Part shown: in pieces, positions 9,968-19,922 of the stretch
Position numbering within the stretch: position 1 is the first letter of the stretch
Layout of the letters: each line of letters begins with the position of its first letter
Notes under the pieces: generated by a model
Seen by the model: the letters and a program-made list of their open reading frames with translations, nothing else
What the model was told of the DNA's origin: nothing
Database searches by the model: none
DNA from: Natronocella acetinitrilica
Lineage (GTDB): Bacteria > Pseudomonadota > Gammaproteobacteria > Nitrococcales > Aquisalimonadaceae
Reading direction: 5' to 3'
Length of the DNA stretch: 64,000 nt
Assembly (NCBI RefSeq): GCF_024170285.1
Contig: NZ_JALJXV010000004.1
Span: 346,871-410,870, forward strand
Translations under genes and position numbers: made by a program

Positions 9968-11658
9968 GCCACCACTCCTTCGATTGGCTCGATGGGTAAT
10001 TCCCGTGTTTCATCACCACGCCGCGCACGATACTCGACGACTCCGTTCTCCAGCCCCCGCTCGCCGATGGCGATTCGATGCGGTATGCCCACCAGTTCCA
10101 TGTCCGCGAACTTGACGCCGGGGCGTGCGTCGCGGTCATCCCAACAGACATCGATACCAGCAGCCTGCAGTGTTTCATAAAGCGTTTCCGAGGCGCGGCG
10201 CACAGCTTCGGATTTCTGCAGATTGATCGAAACCAGGGCGACCTCGAAGGGTGCGATGGGTGCCGGCCAGGCAATTCCCGCCTCGTCATGATTCTGCTCG
10301 ATGGCGGCGGCGACCACCCGTGAGACCCCTACGCCATAACAGCCCATGGTCATGGCTACGGTCTTGCCGTTTTCGTCGAGCACGGTGGCCCCCATTGCCT
10401 CGCTGTACTTGCGGCCAAGCTGGAATACGTGGCCCACTTCGATGCCCCGGGCGATGGACAGCCGTCCGTTGCCGTCCGGGCTCTGATCACCGGCCACCAC
10501 ATTGCGCAAGTCGGCGATTTCCGGGAGCGCCACATCACGCCCCCAGTTGATGCCCATGTAATGCTTGTCGTCGACGTTGGCGCCGGCGCTGAAATCCGCG
10601 ATGACCGCGACGCTGCGATCGACGATGCATGGGATAGGCAGATTGACGGGCCCGAGAGAGCCCGGGCCAGCGCCCACGGCTGCGCGTATATCCGCTTCGT
10701 CCGCCAGAGTCAGCGGGTCGGCCACGGCGGGGTGCTTCACCGCCTTTAGCGGATTCAGTGTGTGGTCGCCACGCACGATCAGCGCGATCAGCCCACCGTC
10801 GCTATGGCGGGCGATCAACGTCTTGATCGTGCGCTCGATGGGTACGCCGTGTTTCCGGACCAGGTCATCGATGGTGCGCACGCCTGGCGTCTCTTCCAGT
10901 CGCAATTGCTCCCCTGCCGGCGGAGCCGCGTCTGCCGTGGCCACAGCCTCCGCGAGTTCCACGTTCGCTGCGAAGTCGCTGTCATCGGAAAACGCAATCG
11001 CATCCTCCCCGGATTCGGCCAGGACGTGGAATTCGTGAGAGGTGTGTCCACCGATGCTGCCTGAGTCCGCCAGCACGGCGCGGAAGTGCAGTCCGGTTCG
11101 GGTGAAGATCCGGGTGTAGGCGTCGTACATGGCCTGATACGTATCGCGCAGCGAGGCATCATCAAGGTGAAAGGAGTAGGCATCCTTCATGATGAATTCC
11201 CGCGCCCGCATGACCCCGAAACGTGGCCGGACCTCGTCGCGGAACTTGGTCTGGATCTGGTAGTAGTTGACCGGCAGTTGCTTGTAGCTGCGCAATTCGC
11301 GGCGCGCGAGGTCGGTGATCACCTCCTCGTGGGTGGGGCCCACGCAGAAGTCTCTCTCATGGCGATCCTTGAGTCGCAGGAGTTCCGGGCCGAACTGCTG
11401 CCAGCGGCCAGATTCCTCCCACAGCTCTGCCGGTTGTACCGCTGGCATGAGAACCTCGACCGCCCCGCTTCGATTCATTTCCTCACGAACGATAGCCTCG
11501 ACCTTGCGCAACACCCGCAGCCCTAGCGGCATCCAGGTGTAGAGTCCGGAGGCCAGTTTTCGGATCAGTCCAGCCCGCAACATGAGCTGGTGGCTGATGA
11601 TTTCGGCGTCGGCCGGGGTTTCCTTCGTCGTGGCAAGCGGGAAATTCGAAAGCCGCAT
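9937..11658 (-). CDS. proS: Proline--tRNA ligase
   Basis: Class IIa prolyl-tRNA synthetase, 573 aa, the bacterial long type with an insertion editing domain. Motif 2 area: [18 protein letters not shown] and [18 protein letters not shown]. The editing (INS) domain follows from ~220 to 400 ([15 protein letters not shown]). Motif 3 is near [20 protein letters not shown], and the C-terminal anticodon-binding domain includes [20 protein letters not shown]. It has the usual N-terminus ([19 protein letters not shown]). Confidence 0.96.
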   Translation of the reverse strand: MRLSNFPLATTKETPADAEIISHQLMLRAGLIRKLASGLYTWMPLGLRVLRKVEAIVREEMNRSGAVEVLMPAVQPAELWEESGRWQQFGPELLRLKDRHERDFCVGPTHEEVITDLARRELRSYKQLPVNYYQIQTKFRDEVRPRFGVMRAREFIMKDAYSFHLDDASLRDTYQAMYDAYTRIFTRTGLHFRAVLADSGSIGGHTSHEFHVLAESGEDAIAFSDDSDFAANVELAEAVATADAAPPAGEQLRLEETPGVRTIDDLVRKHGVPIERTIKTLIARHSDGGLIALIVRGDHTLNPLKAVKHPAVADPLTLADEADIRAAVGAGPGSLGPVNLPIPCIVDRSVAVIADFSAGANVDDKHYMGINWGRDVALPEIADLRNVVAGDQSPDGNGRLSIARGIEVGHVFQLGRKYSEAMGATVLDENGKTVAMTMGCYGVGVSRVVAAAIEQNHDEAGIAWPAPIAPFEVALVSINLQKSEAVRRASETLYETLQAAGIDVCWDDRDARPGVKFADMELVGIPHRIAIGERGLENGVVEYRARRGDETRELPIEPIEGVVAWLKEQLGRS

Positions 11659-11815
11659 CAGAGATTCCTGTAGTTACGGTCAGGCAAGGCGTCGGGTTTT
11701 GGATGCCGTGTCCGTGAAATGGGGTCGGTCAGCGTGTCGGCAGCGCGCGGAACGCGTTGCCGCGCCGTAGTCTATCAAGCCCGGGCCTGGCAGCGAACTG
11801 ACATCCGGAAAGGCT

Positions 11816-12253
11816 CTACCCACACCATTCGTCGATGAATTCGCGATTCTCTGCCACCAGGGCGGCGCGGCGCTCTTCCGTCAGGACCTGCACCTCGTCC
11901 TCGCCCGCCTGAATACGGCGGGTTGCCGGGTTCTCCAGTACGGCCAGGTTCTCCCGCGCGCGCTCGCACTCTTGCGCGAGAACTTCCTGCTGTTCATCGG
12001 ACAACTGCATGCCGTTGCCACCTTCGGCTTCCATGGGCGCATCGTCAGCGTCCTCCGATGCCGTCTCGGCCGGCGTTGGGGGAGCAGAGGAACTGCGGAT
12101 GCGTTCCGCGTCCACTCCCTGTGGCGGCGTCTGGCCGTAGCTGACGGTGCCGTCGGCATCCACCCAGCGGTAGATATCACGGGACTGCGCCTGGGTACCC
12201 ACGAGTATGGCGATACCCAGAGCAAGGCTGATCCAAAGGCCGAATGATTTCAT
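11816..12253 (-). CDS. DUF4124 domain-containing exported protein
   Basis: A 145-residue protein with an N-terminal signal segment (about residues 5-22) followed directly by the DUF4124 module IYRWVDADGTVSYGQTPPQG. The acidic, low-complexity middle (SASEDADDAPMEAE-like region) and a coiled C-terminal part (DEQQEVLAQECERARENLAVL) are visible. Such proteins are periplasmic or envelope located and of unknown role. Its neighbour upstream is the ilvN leader region, transcribed in the opposite direction. Confidence 0.8.
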   Translation of the reverse strand: MKSFGLWISLALGIAILVGTQAQSRDIYRWVDADGTVSYGQTPPQGVDAERIRSSSAPPTPAETASEDADDAPMEAEGGNGMQLSDEQQEVLAQECERARENLAVLENPATRRIQAGEDEVQVLTEERRAALVAENREFIDEWCG

Positions 12254-12522
12254 GCGGTACTCCTTGTCTGTCGTTGATTCATGCCAGAGGCGAGCGCAGC
12301 CTCACTCCGGACCGGAGTCGGCGGCCTGATTACTTCGGCGCCTCCCTGGAGGCTTGACCTGATCCCCATTCCTCAGTAGTTTGCTCCCTTTCTCGCGACC
12401 CTTGCTAAACGATAACGGCACTTTTCCGAGCTTGTTGAGCGGCTTAGCCCCAGCGAGCTGGAGTCACCGAACGCAGGGTACGTGGGTGTTTGCCGACTGG
12501 CTCGAGCGACCTTTGGACTTCT
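12254..12522. other. Intergenic region before ilvN with two hairpins, no ilvB/ilvI
   Basis: A 269-nt gap between the divergent DUF4124 gene and ilvN. It contains a perfect 7-bp inverted repeat (12304-12318) and a 6-bp stem GCCTCC-CT-GGAGGC (12340-12353). Neither has a T-tract, so neither reads as a terminator. No acetolactate synthase catalytic sequence, intact or decayed, is visible in the frames examined by eye. A convincing Shine-Dalgarno before the ilvN ATG is also lacking. Confidence 0.55.
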
Positions 12523-14071
<1,549 letters not shown>

Positions 14072-14097
14072 TGTCCTGATACGCGCCTGTCCGTTCG

Positions 14098-14131
14098 AAA
14101 CGCGCCACTGCTCACAGTGGCGCGTTTTTTT
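14098..14131 (+). terminator. Rho-independent terminator after ilvC
   Basis: A perfect GC-rich stem CGCGCCACTG / CAGTGGCGCG with a 4-nt loop (CTCA), flanked by three A and followed by seven T. It lies 27 nt after the ilvC stop and separates ilvNC from pssA. Confidence 0.93.
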
Positions 14132-14219
14132 GTGCACCTGCCCCCGGGTGAGCGGCCAGTGCTGTGATACGGTTAGGCTCTCTGAGAACTGAACCCTTTC
14201 TCTATCCGGAGTGTGCCGC

Positions 14220-15011
14220 GTGACCGACGACGAATCGCAGACGCCGAGGCGGAAACGGCGCGGGATCTACCTGCTGCCCAACGCCCTGACCACTACTGGC
14301 CTGTTCTTCGGGTTTTTTGCCATCGTTTCGGCGATCAACCTCCAGTTCGCTGCGGCGGCCATTGCCATCTTCATCGCCATGGTGATGGACGGGCTGGATG
14401 GGCGCGTCGCCCGCCTCACGAACACCCAGAGCGACTTCGGTGTTCAGTACGACAGCCTGTCCGACATGGTCTGTTTTGGTCTGGCGCCAGCGCTGGTGAT
14501 GTACCAATGGGCGCTGGGCGACCTCAGCGAGATGGCCGGCTTTGTGGGTAAGCTGGGCTGGATCGGCGCCTTCATGTTCGCGGCCTGTGCGGCACTGCGT
14601 CTTGCCCGCTTCAATACACAGGCCGGGGTGGCCGACAAACGGTACTTCCAGGGCCTGCCTAGCCCCGCCGCGGCGGCGGGCATCGCCAGTCTGGTCTGGT
14701 TCGGGCACAACCTGGGACTCGAGAGCGATGCAATGCGCGTCTTCGCTCTGATCGTGACGGCGGTGACCGGCCTGCTCATGGTGAGCAATTTCCGCTATTA
14801 CAGCTTCAAGGAAGTGGATTTTCGTTACCGGGTTCCGTTCGTTGTGATGGTGATTCTGGTACTTGGGTTGGCCTTCCTGGCGTTGTATCCGCCCATGGTG
14901 CTGTTCCTGACCTTTCTGGTCTACGCCAGCTCCGGGCCTGTGCTGACCATCATGCTGCGGCGTCGTCATCGCCAGGAATCCGCGATCCGGCGCAGTAGCG
15001 GCGGCGAGTGA
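14220..15011 (+). CDS. pssA: CDP-diacylglycerol--serine O-phosphatidyltransferase
   Basis: Integral-membrane CDP-alcohol phosphotransferase (263 aa) making phosphatidylserine from CDP-diacylglycerol and serine. The diagnostic catalytic motif D-G-x2-A-R-x8-G-x3-D-x3-D is fully present as DGLDGRVARLTNTQSDFGVQ followed by YDSLSD. Several transmembrane helices follow. The GTG at 14220 has GGAG 8 nt upstream. An in-frame GTG at 14211 overlaps that ribosome-binding site and is less likely. The gene is of the Gram-positive/alpha-type PssA family, not the enteric PLD-like one. Confidence 0.92.
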   Translation: MTDDESQTPRRKRRGIYLLPNALTTTGLFFGFFAIVSAINLQFAAAAIAIFIAMVMDGLDGRVARLTNTQSDFGVQYDSLSDMVCFGLAPALVMYQWALGDLSEMAGFVGKLGWIGAFMFAACAALRLARFNTQAGVADKRYFQGLPSPAAAAGIASLVWFGHNLGLESDAMRVFALIVTAVTGLLMVSNFRYYSFKEVDFRYRVPFVVMVILVLGLAFLALYPPMVLFLTFLVYASSGPVLTIMLRRRHRQESAIRRSSGGE

Positions 15012-15017
15012 TAAACT

Positions 15018-15075
15018 TTAAGGAGACACTGAATTATTCGCACGCTCGCGCTCGAATAATTCAGTGTCTCCTTAA
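15018..15075. repeat. 23-bp perfect inverted repeat (REP-like hairpin) between pssA and leuA
   Basis: The left arm 15018-15040 and right arm 15053-15075 are perfect reverse complements (23 bp). They enclose a 12-nt CG-rich loop. The arms are AT-rich compared with the flanks and contain GGAGACACTG/CAGTGTCTCC. There is no T-tract after the right arm; it is followed by GGGTCAGGTGC. It fills most of the 100-nt gap. It could be a mobile REP/RAYT-type palindrome or a transcript-processing hairpin. No second copy was noticed in the window. Confidence 0.85.
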
Positions 15076-15111
15076 GGGTCAGGTGCAGGTCTTCCAGAGG
15101 GCAAGGCAACC

Positions 15112-16662
15112 ATGAGCAACCGCGACCAACTGATCATCTTCGACACCACGCTACGGGATGGTGAGCAAAGCCCCGGTGCTTCCATGACCCGGGAAGAAAA
15201 GGTACGCATTGCCCGGGCCTTGGAACGCCTGCGCGTTGATGTTATCGAGGCGGGGTTTCCTGCCGCCAGCAAGGGGGATTTCGAATCCGTTCGTGCCGTG
15301 GCCCGAACAATTCGCGAGAGTCGGGTGTGCGGCCTGGCCCGGGCCCGTGGAGAGGACATCGATCGCGCCGGCGAGGCACTGGCCGAAGCTGTCATGCCCC
15401 GGATCCACACCTTTATCGCTACATCACCGATCCACATGGAACGCAAGCTCCAGATGACACCGGATCAGGTGGTGGAGCAGGCAGTGTGGGCGGTGACACG
15501 GGCTCGACAGTATTGTGATGACGTGGAGTTTTCCCCGGAAGATGCCGGACGATCTGATCCGGATTTTCTTTGCCGGGTCCTGGAAGCCGTCATTGACGCG
15601 GGGGCGACCACGGTGAACATACCGGATACCGTGGGTTATGCCGTGCCGGAGCAGTTCGGTGCCTTGATCGCCCGCTTGCGAGAACGCATTCCCAATGCCG
15701 ACAAGGCGGTATTTTCAGTGCATTGCCACAACGATCTCGGGTTGGCTGTCGCCAACTCCCTGGCGGCGGTCGGTCAGGGCGCCCGACAGGTGGAATGCAC
15801 CATCAACGGGCTGGGCGAACGTGCCGGTAATGCGGCTCTGGAAGAAATCGTCATGGCGGTGCGTACGCGTCAGGATGCCCTGCCAGTGGAGACCCGGATC
15901 GATACCCGTGAGATCGTGCCTACGTCCCGTCTGGTGGCGAACATCACTGGTTTCGCCGTGCAGCCCAACAAGGCCATTGTTGGTGCCAACGCCTTTGCTC
16001 ACGAGTCCGGTATTCACCAGGACGGAGTTCTGAAGCACCGGGAAACCTACGAGATCATGCGCGCGGAGGATGTGGGCTGGAGCACCAACCGCATGGTGTT
16101 GGGAAAGCATTCCGGCCGCAACGCGTTTCGTAGCCGGTTGCAGGAGTTGGGTGTGGAGTTCGAGTCGGAACAGCACCTCAACGAGGCCTTCGCCCGCTTC
16201 AAGGATCTCGCCGACAAGAAACACGAAATCTTCGATGAGGATTTGCAGGCGCTGGTGACCGAAGCCGCCCAGGAGCTGGAGCAGGAGGCGCTGCGTTTCG
16301 TGTCGTTGCGGGTCTGTTGTGAGACCGGTGAAGTCCCTGTGGCCAGGGTGACTCTCGAACTCAATGGCGAGGAGCGGCAGTCCGAGGCCGCAGGCAGCGG
16401 GGCGGTGGATGCCGCGTTCAAGGCCATCGATGGGGTGGTACAGTCGAAAACCCAGTTGCTGCTCTATTCGGTGAACAATATTACCACCGGAACAGACGCC
16501 CAGGGCGAGGTCACGGTGCGCCTCGAGCGGGGCGGGCGTGTGGTTAACGGGCAAGGTTCGGACACGGACATCGTTATCGCGTCTGCCCGTGCCTACGTCA
16601 ACGCGTTGAATCGCATTATCGCGGGCCGCGATCGTACCCATCCCCAGGCTGCCGACGTCTGA
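15112..16662 (+). CDS. leuA: 2-isopropylmalate synthase
   Basis: The first committed enzyme of leucine synthesis, condensing acetyl-CoA with 2-ketoisovalerate (516 aa). The HMGL-like TIM-barrel begins [19 protein letters not shown]. Metal ligands HCHNDLGLA and the [17 protein letters not shown] motif are present. The C-terminal LeuA regulatory domain (from about residue 390) contains the leucine feedback site and is complete. The gene follows pssA after the long hairpin and is close to ilvC, giving a branched-chain amino acid neighbourhood. Confidence 0.97.
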   Translation: MSNRDQLIIFDTTLRDGEQSPGASMTREEKVRIARALERLRVDVIEAGFPAASKGDFESVRAVARTIRESRVCGLARARGEDIDRAGEALAEAVMPRIHTFIATSPIHMERKLQMTPDQVVEQAVWAVTRARQYCDDVEFSPEDAGRSDPDFLCRVLEAVIDAGATTVNIPDTVGYAVPEQFGALIARLRERIPNADKAVFSVHCHNDLGLAVANSLAAVGQGARQVECTINGLGERAGNAALEEIVMAVRTRQDALPVETRIDTREIVPTSRLVANITGFAVQPNKAIVGANAFAHESGIHQDGVLKHRETYEIMRAEDVGWSTNRMVLGKHSGRNAFRSRLQELGVEFESEQHLNEAFARFKDLADKKHEIFDEDLQALVTEAAQELEQEALRFVSLRVCCETGEVPVARVTLELNGEERQSEAAGSGAVDAAFKAIDGVVQSKTQLLLYSVNNITTGTDAQGEVTVRLERGGRVVNGQGSDTDIVIASARAYVNALNRIIAGRDRTHPQAADV

Positions 16663-16667
16663 TACGA

Positions 16668-17447
16668 ATGAGCACAGCAGCTCGAAAACGGCTTTATCTG
16701 CAGCGCATGGGGATTCCCGTCTGGCAGCGCCGCGACGATGGGGTGCAGCATCAAGCGACGCTGCCGGATCCGCCGGACATTCAGGAAATCCACGCTACGG
16801 TCCATCTGGTCAACTCCAGCACGGCAAGCCCTGAAGGGGCCACAGAGGACGCCGATATCCGGCATCTCGACTGGGCGGATCTGGAAGCCCGGGTGGCCGC
16901 CTGTGAACGCTGCGGTCTCTGCGAGAACCGCCGCAAGACCGTGTTCGGTGTGGGTGACCGAGGAGCGGATCTGCTGGTCATTGGTGAAGCGCCGGGTGCC
17001 GAGGAAGACCGCCGCGGCGAACCGTTTGTTGGGCGGGCCGGCCAGCTGCTGGATCAGATGTTGCGGGCAATCACCCTTGAGCGAGGGCGGCGGGTCTACA
17101 TCGCCAATATTCTCAAGTGCAGGCCACCGGGAAATCGCGACCCCCAGGCCGAGGAAATGAGCCAGTGCACACCGTATCTGGATCGCCAGATCGCCTTGAT
17201 CAGACCCCGGGTAATACTTGCTGTCGGTCGAATCGCAGCCCAGTACCTGTTGCGCACGGACAAGCCGTTGAAGGCGTTGCGCCAACAGCAATGGCATTAT
17301 CCCGAGAGCGAAATACCAGTGGTGGTCAGCTATCATCCGTCCTATCTGCTGCGAACGCCCGGCGACAAGGGCAAAGCCTGGCAGGATCTGAAGCGATTGA
17401 TTCCCCTGCTTGGCGCGGGATCGGCGACGGAGAGTGAATCGAAGTGA
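16668..17447 (+). CDS. Uracil-DNA glycosylase, family 4 (Fe-S), with a HolD/psi-like N-terminal peptide
   Basis: A 259-residue protein. Residues ~75-255 form a family 4 uracil-DNA glycosylase: Cys pair in [12 protein letters not shown], catalytic [20 protein letters not shown], third and fourth Cys in ILKCRPPGN and MSQCTPYLD, and the late [11 protein letters not shown] loop. These are consistent with a [4Fe-4S] enzyme removing U from DNA. The first ~20 residues ([17 protein letters not shown]) do not belong to that fold. They resemble the N-terminus of the DNA polymerase III psi subunit (L-Q-x-x-G-I-x-x-W). rimI follows with a 4-nt overlap, the same place holD takes in E. coli. Residues 25-70 look like a flexible linker. 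Confidence 0.88.
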   Translation: MSTAARKRLYLQRMGIPVWQRRDDGVQHQATLPDPPDIQEIHATVHLVNSSTASPEGATEDADIRHLDWADLEARVAACERCGLCENRRKTVFGVGDRGADLLVIGEAPGAEEDRRGEPFVGRAGQLLDQMLRAITLERGRRVYIANILKCRPPGNRDPQAEEMSQCTPYLDRQIALIRPRVILAVGRIAAQYLLRTDKPLKALRQQQWHYPESEIPVVVSYHPSYLLRTPGDKGKAWQDLKRLIPLLGAGSATESESK

Positions 17448-17923
17448 ACGCGGTAGTGCGCAGCGAAAACTGGGAAATACGCCGGATGCGCGAGGCGGAT
17501 CTCTCCGATGTGATCAATGTGGAGCGTGCCGGCTATCGCTTCCCCTGGACCGAACCCGTGTTCCGCGACTGCCTGCGGGTCGGGTATGGCTGTTGGCTGC
17601 TGGAGTATGAAGGCCAGACCGCCGGGCATCTCATCGTGTCGGTGGTGGCCGGTGAGGCACATATACTCAATCTCTGTGTGCACCCGGGCATGCAGCGCCG
17701 CGGTCTGGGGCGCGAGTTGCTTGCTCATGGGCTCTACAGCGCTGCCAGGCTGGGCGCTGACATCATTTTTCTTGAGGTGCGCCCCTCCAACCGGAGCGCG
17801 CTGCGCCTTTACGAGTCTGCCGGTTTCGGAGAGGTGGGGCAGCGGCCTGGCTACTATCCGGCCCTCGGTGGCCGCCGTGAGGACGCCCTGATCCTCGCCC
17901 GCCCGCTGACCCCGATGGACTGA
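17444..17923 (+). CDS. rimI: Ribosomal-protein-alanine N-acetyltransferase
   Basis: A GNAT acetyltransferase (159 aa) that acetylates the N-terminal Ala of ribosomal protein S18. The acetyl-CoA-binding motif A reads ILNLCVHPGMQRRGLGRELL, and RPSNRSALRLYESAGFGEVG is the typical RimI motif B. The start is GTG 17444, overlapping the stop of the upstream gene. The target S18 gene (rpsR) is elsewhere in this window (55944). Confidence 0.93.
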   Translation: MNAVVRSENWEIRRMREADLSDVINVERAGYRFPWTEPVFRDCLRVGYGCWLLEYEGQTAGHLIVSVVAGEAHILNLCVHPGMQRRGLGRELLAHGLYSAARLGADIIFLEVRPSNRSALRLYESAGFGEVGQRPGYYPALGGRREDALILARPLTPMD

Positions 17924-18090
17924 GGGTCCCTGAACGACAGGGAAGAACCTGTCTGTGTGCCCTGCCTCAGGGCAAAGCCGGTCCATCTGCGCCACTCCGG
18001 TGCAGAAACTCCTGACAGTCTTTCCGTCGTGTGCGGAGATTGTCCTTGGCAATGCCTGCGCATCCTGATCTGAAAGCCTCCCGTTTTCCA
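17924..18090. other. Upstream region of the amidohydrolase gene with small hairpins
   Basis: A non-coding stretch after rimI. A 6-bp stem TCCCTG/CAGGGA (17927-17943) and another GCCCTG/CAGGGC (17959-17973) are present, without T-tracts. If the sigma-54 promoter downstream is real, enhancer-binding protein sites should lie here. No unambiguous paired upstream site was identified by eye. Confidence 0.35.
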
Positions 18091-18107
18091 TGGCATCTTG
18101 CTTGCAT
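18091..18107 (+). promoter_or_regulatory. Candidate sigma-54 (-24/-12) promoter of the amidohydrolase gene
   Basis: TGGCATCTTGCTTGCAT carries the invariant GG and GC elements with exactly 10 nt between them (GG 18092-18093, GC 18104-18105) and the common TGGCA...TTGCA context. The same 17 nt, plus two more upstream, recur before the TRAP operon. A start near 18117 would give a leader of about 27 nt, with GGAGAT 7 nt before the ATG at 18144. Spacing and conservation are seen; use by sigma-54 is inferred. Confidence 0.6.
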
Positions 18108-18120
18108 ATCTGCAAGCAAA
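18099..18120. promoter_or_regulatory. Perfect 9-bp dyad overlapping the -12 region
   Basis: TTGCTTGCA, 4-nt spacer, TGCAAGCAA is a perfect inverted repeat (18099-18120) that covers the -12 element of the candidate promoter. It is a plausible repressor operator. At the TRAP promoter only the left arm is conserved exactly and the right arm is degenerate (TGCAGATACA). The winged-helix protein encoded at 23905 is a candidate ligand. Confidence 0.5.
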
Positions 18121-18143
18121 TTCTGTAATGGGAGATCTGTTAC

Positions 18144-19607
18144 ATGGTGTCATCACCTCGCCCGCGTTCCCAGACCGGTGCCCCCAAGGAGCAAGCGATT
18201 CACATAAAAGACATCGATGCCGTTATCGGCGCGGGTGATATAAGCGGCCCGGTGGATGTCGTGATTCAGGACGGCCGCATAGCGTCCATCGGACGTGGGC
18301 TCGTCGCCCCGGAAGGAGCGAAACTGATCAATGGGCGAGGGCAACTCCTGGCTCCAGGGCTGGTGAATGCCCACTGGCACTCGCCAATGCAAGTGGAACC
18401 CGGCACCGCTGACCGCCTGGACCACCAGCGTGTCATGTGGCTTAACCAGGCGAATACGGCTCGCCGGACGTCGGATGAGATCTACGCCAGCGCTCTGCTT
18501 GGCTGCCTCCAGATGCTGCGTTCGGGTACCACGGCGGTGATGGACCACTTCCCCGAGCAGCAGTTTGGTGTCGAAGATGTGGCGGCTGTGGTGCGCGCTT
18601 ATGAGGATTGCGGTATGCGCGCTGTTGTAGCGCTGCGGATATTCGATGGCGAGTACTCGGATATCATGCCCCAGGGATCCGCCGCTACTCCCGAACTGCT
18701 GTCCGCTATCGACAAGTCCAATCCGCTGCGCCCACGTCCACTCGAAGAGACTCTGGATGTCTGCCGTGAGTCGATCACCCGTTTTGATCGGCACCAGGAC
18801 CGCATACGTGTGTTCACGGCTCCATCCAACCCTGTTCGCTGTTCGGACGCGCTGCTTGTCGCATGTCAGGAGTTAGCGCAGGCACACGATGGTGGTGTGC
18901 ATTGCCATCTTCTCGAGACGCAAGCACAGGTCGACATTGCCAGGCGACTCTATGGCCGTTCAGTGGTCGAGCACCTGGTGGATCTCGGCTGTATGGATCA
19001 GCGTTGGAGCTGCGCCCACTGCAATTGGGTGACCGTGAATGATATGGCGCTGATGGGAGCCCGCGGCGCGATTGCCGTTCTGAATCCGGAAAGTAACCTG
19101 AAAATCGGCTCCGGCATACCGCCTGTCCCGGACCTGCTCGCTAACGGCGTGGTCTGTGCGCTCGGTACCGATGGCGTCATCACGAACGATAATCTGATTC
19201 TGCAGGAAGCGATGCAGCTTACAGCGATGCTCCATCGAGCTGGTGAGGCCGACCGCGGTCGCTGGACCACGGTTGAGCAGGTCATCGATATGGCCACCGT
19301 CGGCGGCGCCAAGGCCATGCTGGAGCCGGAACTCGGTAGAATTGCCCCGGGGCAGCGCGCAGATCTGGTTCTTTATGATCTGTCTGCGCCGTGGTGGATA
19401 CCGCTCAATTCCCCCGAGCAACAATTCGTGTTCGGTGAGAGGGGCAGCTCCGTCCGCACAGCGATCGTTGACGGCCGCGTCGTACTGGATGAGGACGGGG
19501 TCGTTGGCGTGGACGAGGCCGCTGTGCTTGAGGAAGCGCGGGCGATCCTCGGTGCATCGCAACGACGGAACAGCGACATACTCGAAATCGCAGATCGCTT
19601 CGCCTGA
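18144..19607 (+). CDS. Amidohydrolase superfamily deaminase/hydrolase (AtzA/TrzN/SAH-deaminase-like)
   Basis: A 487-residue metal-dependent hydrolase of the subtype that deaminates or dechlorinates N-heterocycles. Metal and catalytic residues visible: H77/H79 in NAHWHS, H255 and E258 in HCHLLET, H292 in SCAHCNW and D343 in LGTDGVITND. The C-terminal composite beta-sandwich is closed by APGQRADLVLYDL. The N-terminal ~20 residues are extra. The substrate is unknown. The shared promoter element with the adjacent TRAP transporter suggests it acts on the imported compound. It is monocistronic, with terminator 19647-19676. Confidence 0.87.
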   Translation: MVSSPRPRSQTGAPKEQAIHIKDIDAVIGAGDISGPVDVVIQDGRIASIGRGLVAPEGAKLINGRGQLLAPGLVNAHWHSPMQVEPGTADRLDHQRVMWLNQANTARRTSDEIYASALLGCLQMLRSGTTAVMDHFPEQQFGVEDVAAVVRAYEDCGMRAVVALRIFDGEYSDIMPQGSAATPELLSAIDKSNPLRPRPLEETLDVCRESITRFDRHQDRIRVFTAPSNPVRCSDALLVACQELAQAHDGGVHCHLLETQAQVDIARRLYGRSVVEHLVDLGCMDQRWSCAHCNWVTVNDMALMGARGAIAVLNPESNLKIGSGIPPVPDLLANGVVCALGTDGVITNDNLILQEAMQLTAMLHRAGEADRGRWTTVEQVIDMATVGGAKAMLEPELGRIAPGQRADLVLYDLSAPWWIPLNSPEQQFVFGERGSSVRTAIVDGRVVLDEDGVVGVDEAAVLEEARAILGASQRRNSDILEIADRFA

Positions 19608-19646
19608 CCAACTTTCTTCCTCTCTCATTGCCATGTCATGGAGCTA

Positions 19647-19676
19647 CCGGCTCGCCCTGCAGGGCGAGCCGGTTTT
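19647..19676 (+). terminator. Terminator after the amidohydrolase gene
   Basis: A perfect palindrome of 26 nt built from CCGGCTCGCCCTG and its reverse complement, followed by TTTT. It lies 40 nt after the amidohydrolase stop. With no unpaired centre, the stem closes over a minimal loop, but the fold is strong. Confidence 0.85.
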
Positions 19677-19869
19677 AGTCGACTCAATCGATCCCTCCAC
19701 ACCGAATTGCCGTGCTCAGCTGTGCACCGATGAGAGGCGCTAGTCCATGACTGCGCGCCTTTGCGGTGCGCTTTTCGACTTGGTGAGAGCGGAAGCAGGA
19801 GGTCGGGATACCCACGCAGATGGCGAAGGGCAAGGCACCCGGACGGGTTTTATGCGACCTGGATTTGCA

Positions 19870-19886
19870 TGGCATCTTGCTTGCAT
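19870..19886 (+). promoter_or_regulatory. Candidate sigma-54 promoter of the TRAP operon
   Basis: The element CATGGCATCTTGCTTGCAT (19868-19886) is identical over 19 nt to the one before the amidohydrolase. GG at 19871-19872 and GC at 19883-19884 are separated by 10 nt. Conservation continues weakly downstream (ATTCTGGTAA versus ATTCTGTAA). A start near 19896 leaves about 27 nt to the ATG at 19923, the same leader length as for the amidohydrolase. Confidence 0.6.
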
Positions 19887-19922
19887 TACTGCAGATACAT
19901 TCTGGTAACCGGGGTTTTGGCC

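Larger units (their letters stand above)
19608..19922. other. Gap between amidohydrolase and TRAP operon
   Basis: A 315-nt non-coding stretch. It holds the amidohydrolase terminator (19647-19676), about 190 nt with no recognisable gene or repeat, and then the candidate sigma-54 promoter of the TRAP operon (19870-19886). The 190-nt middle part is where activator sites would be expected. Confidence 0.6.
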
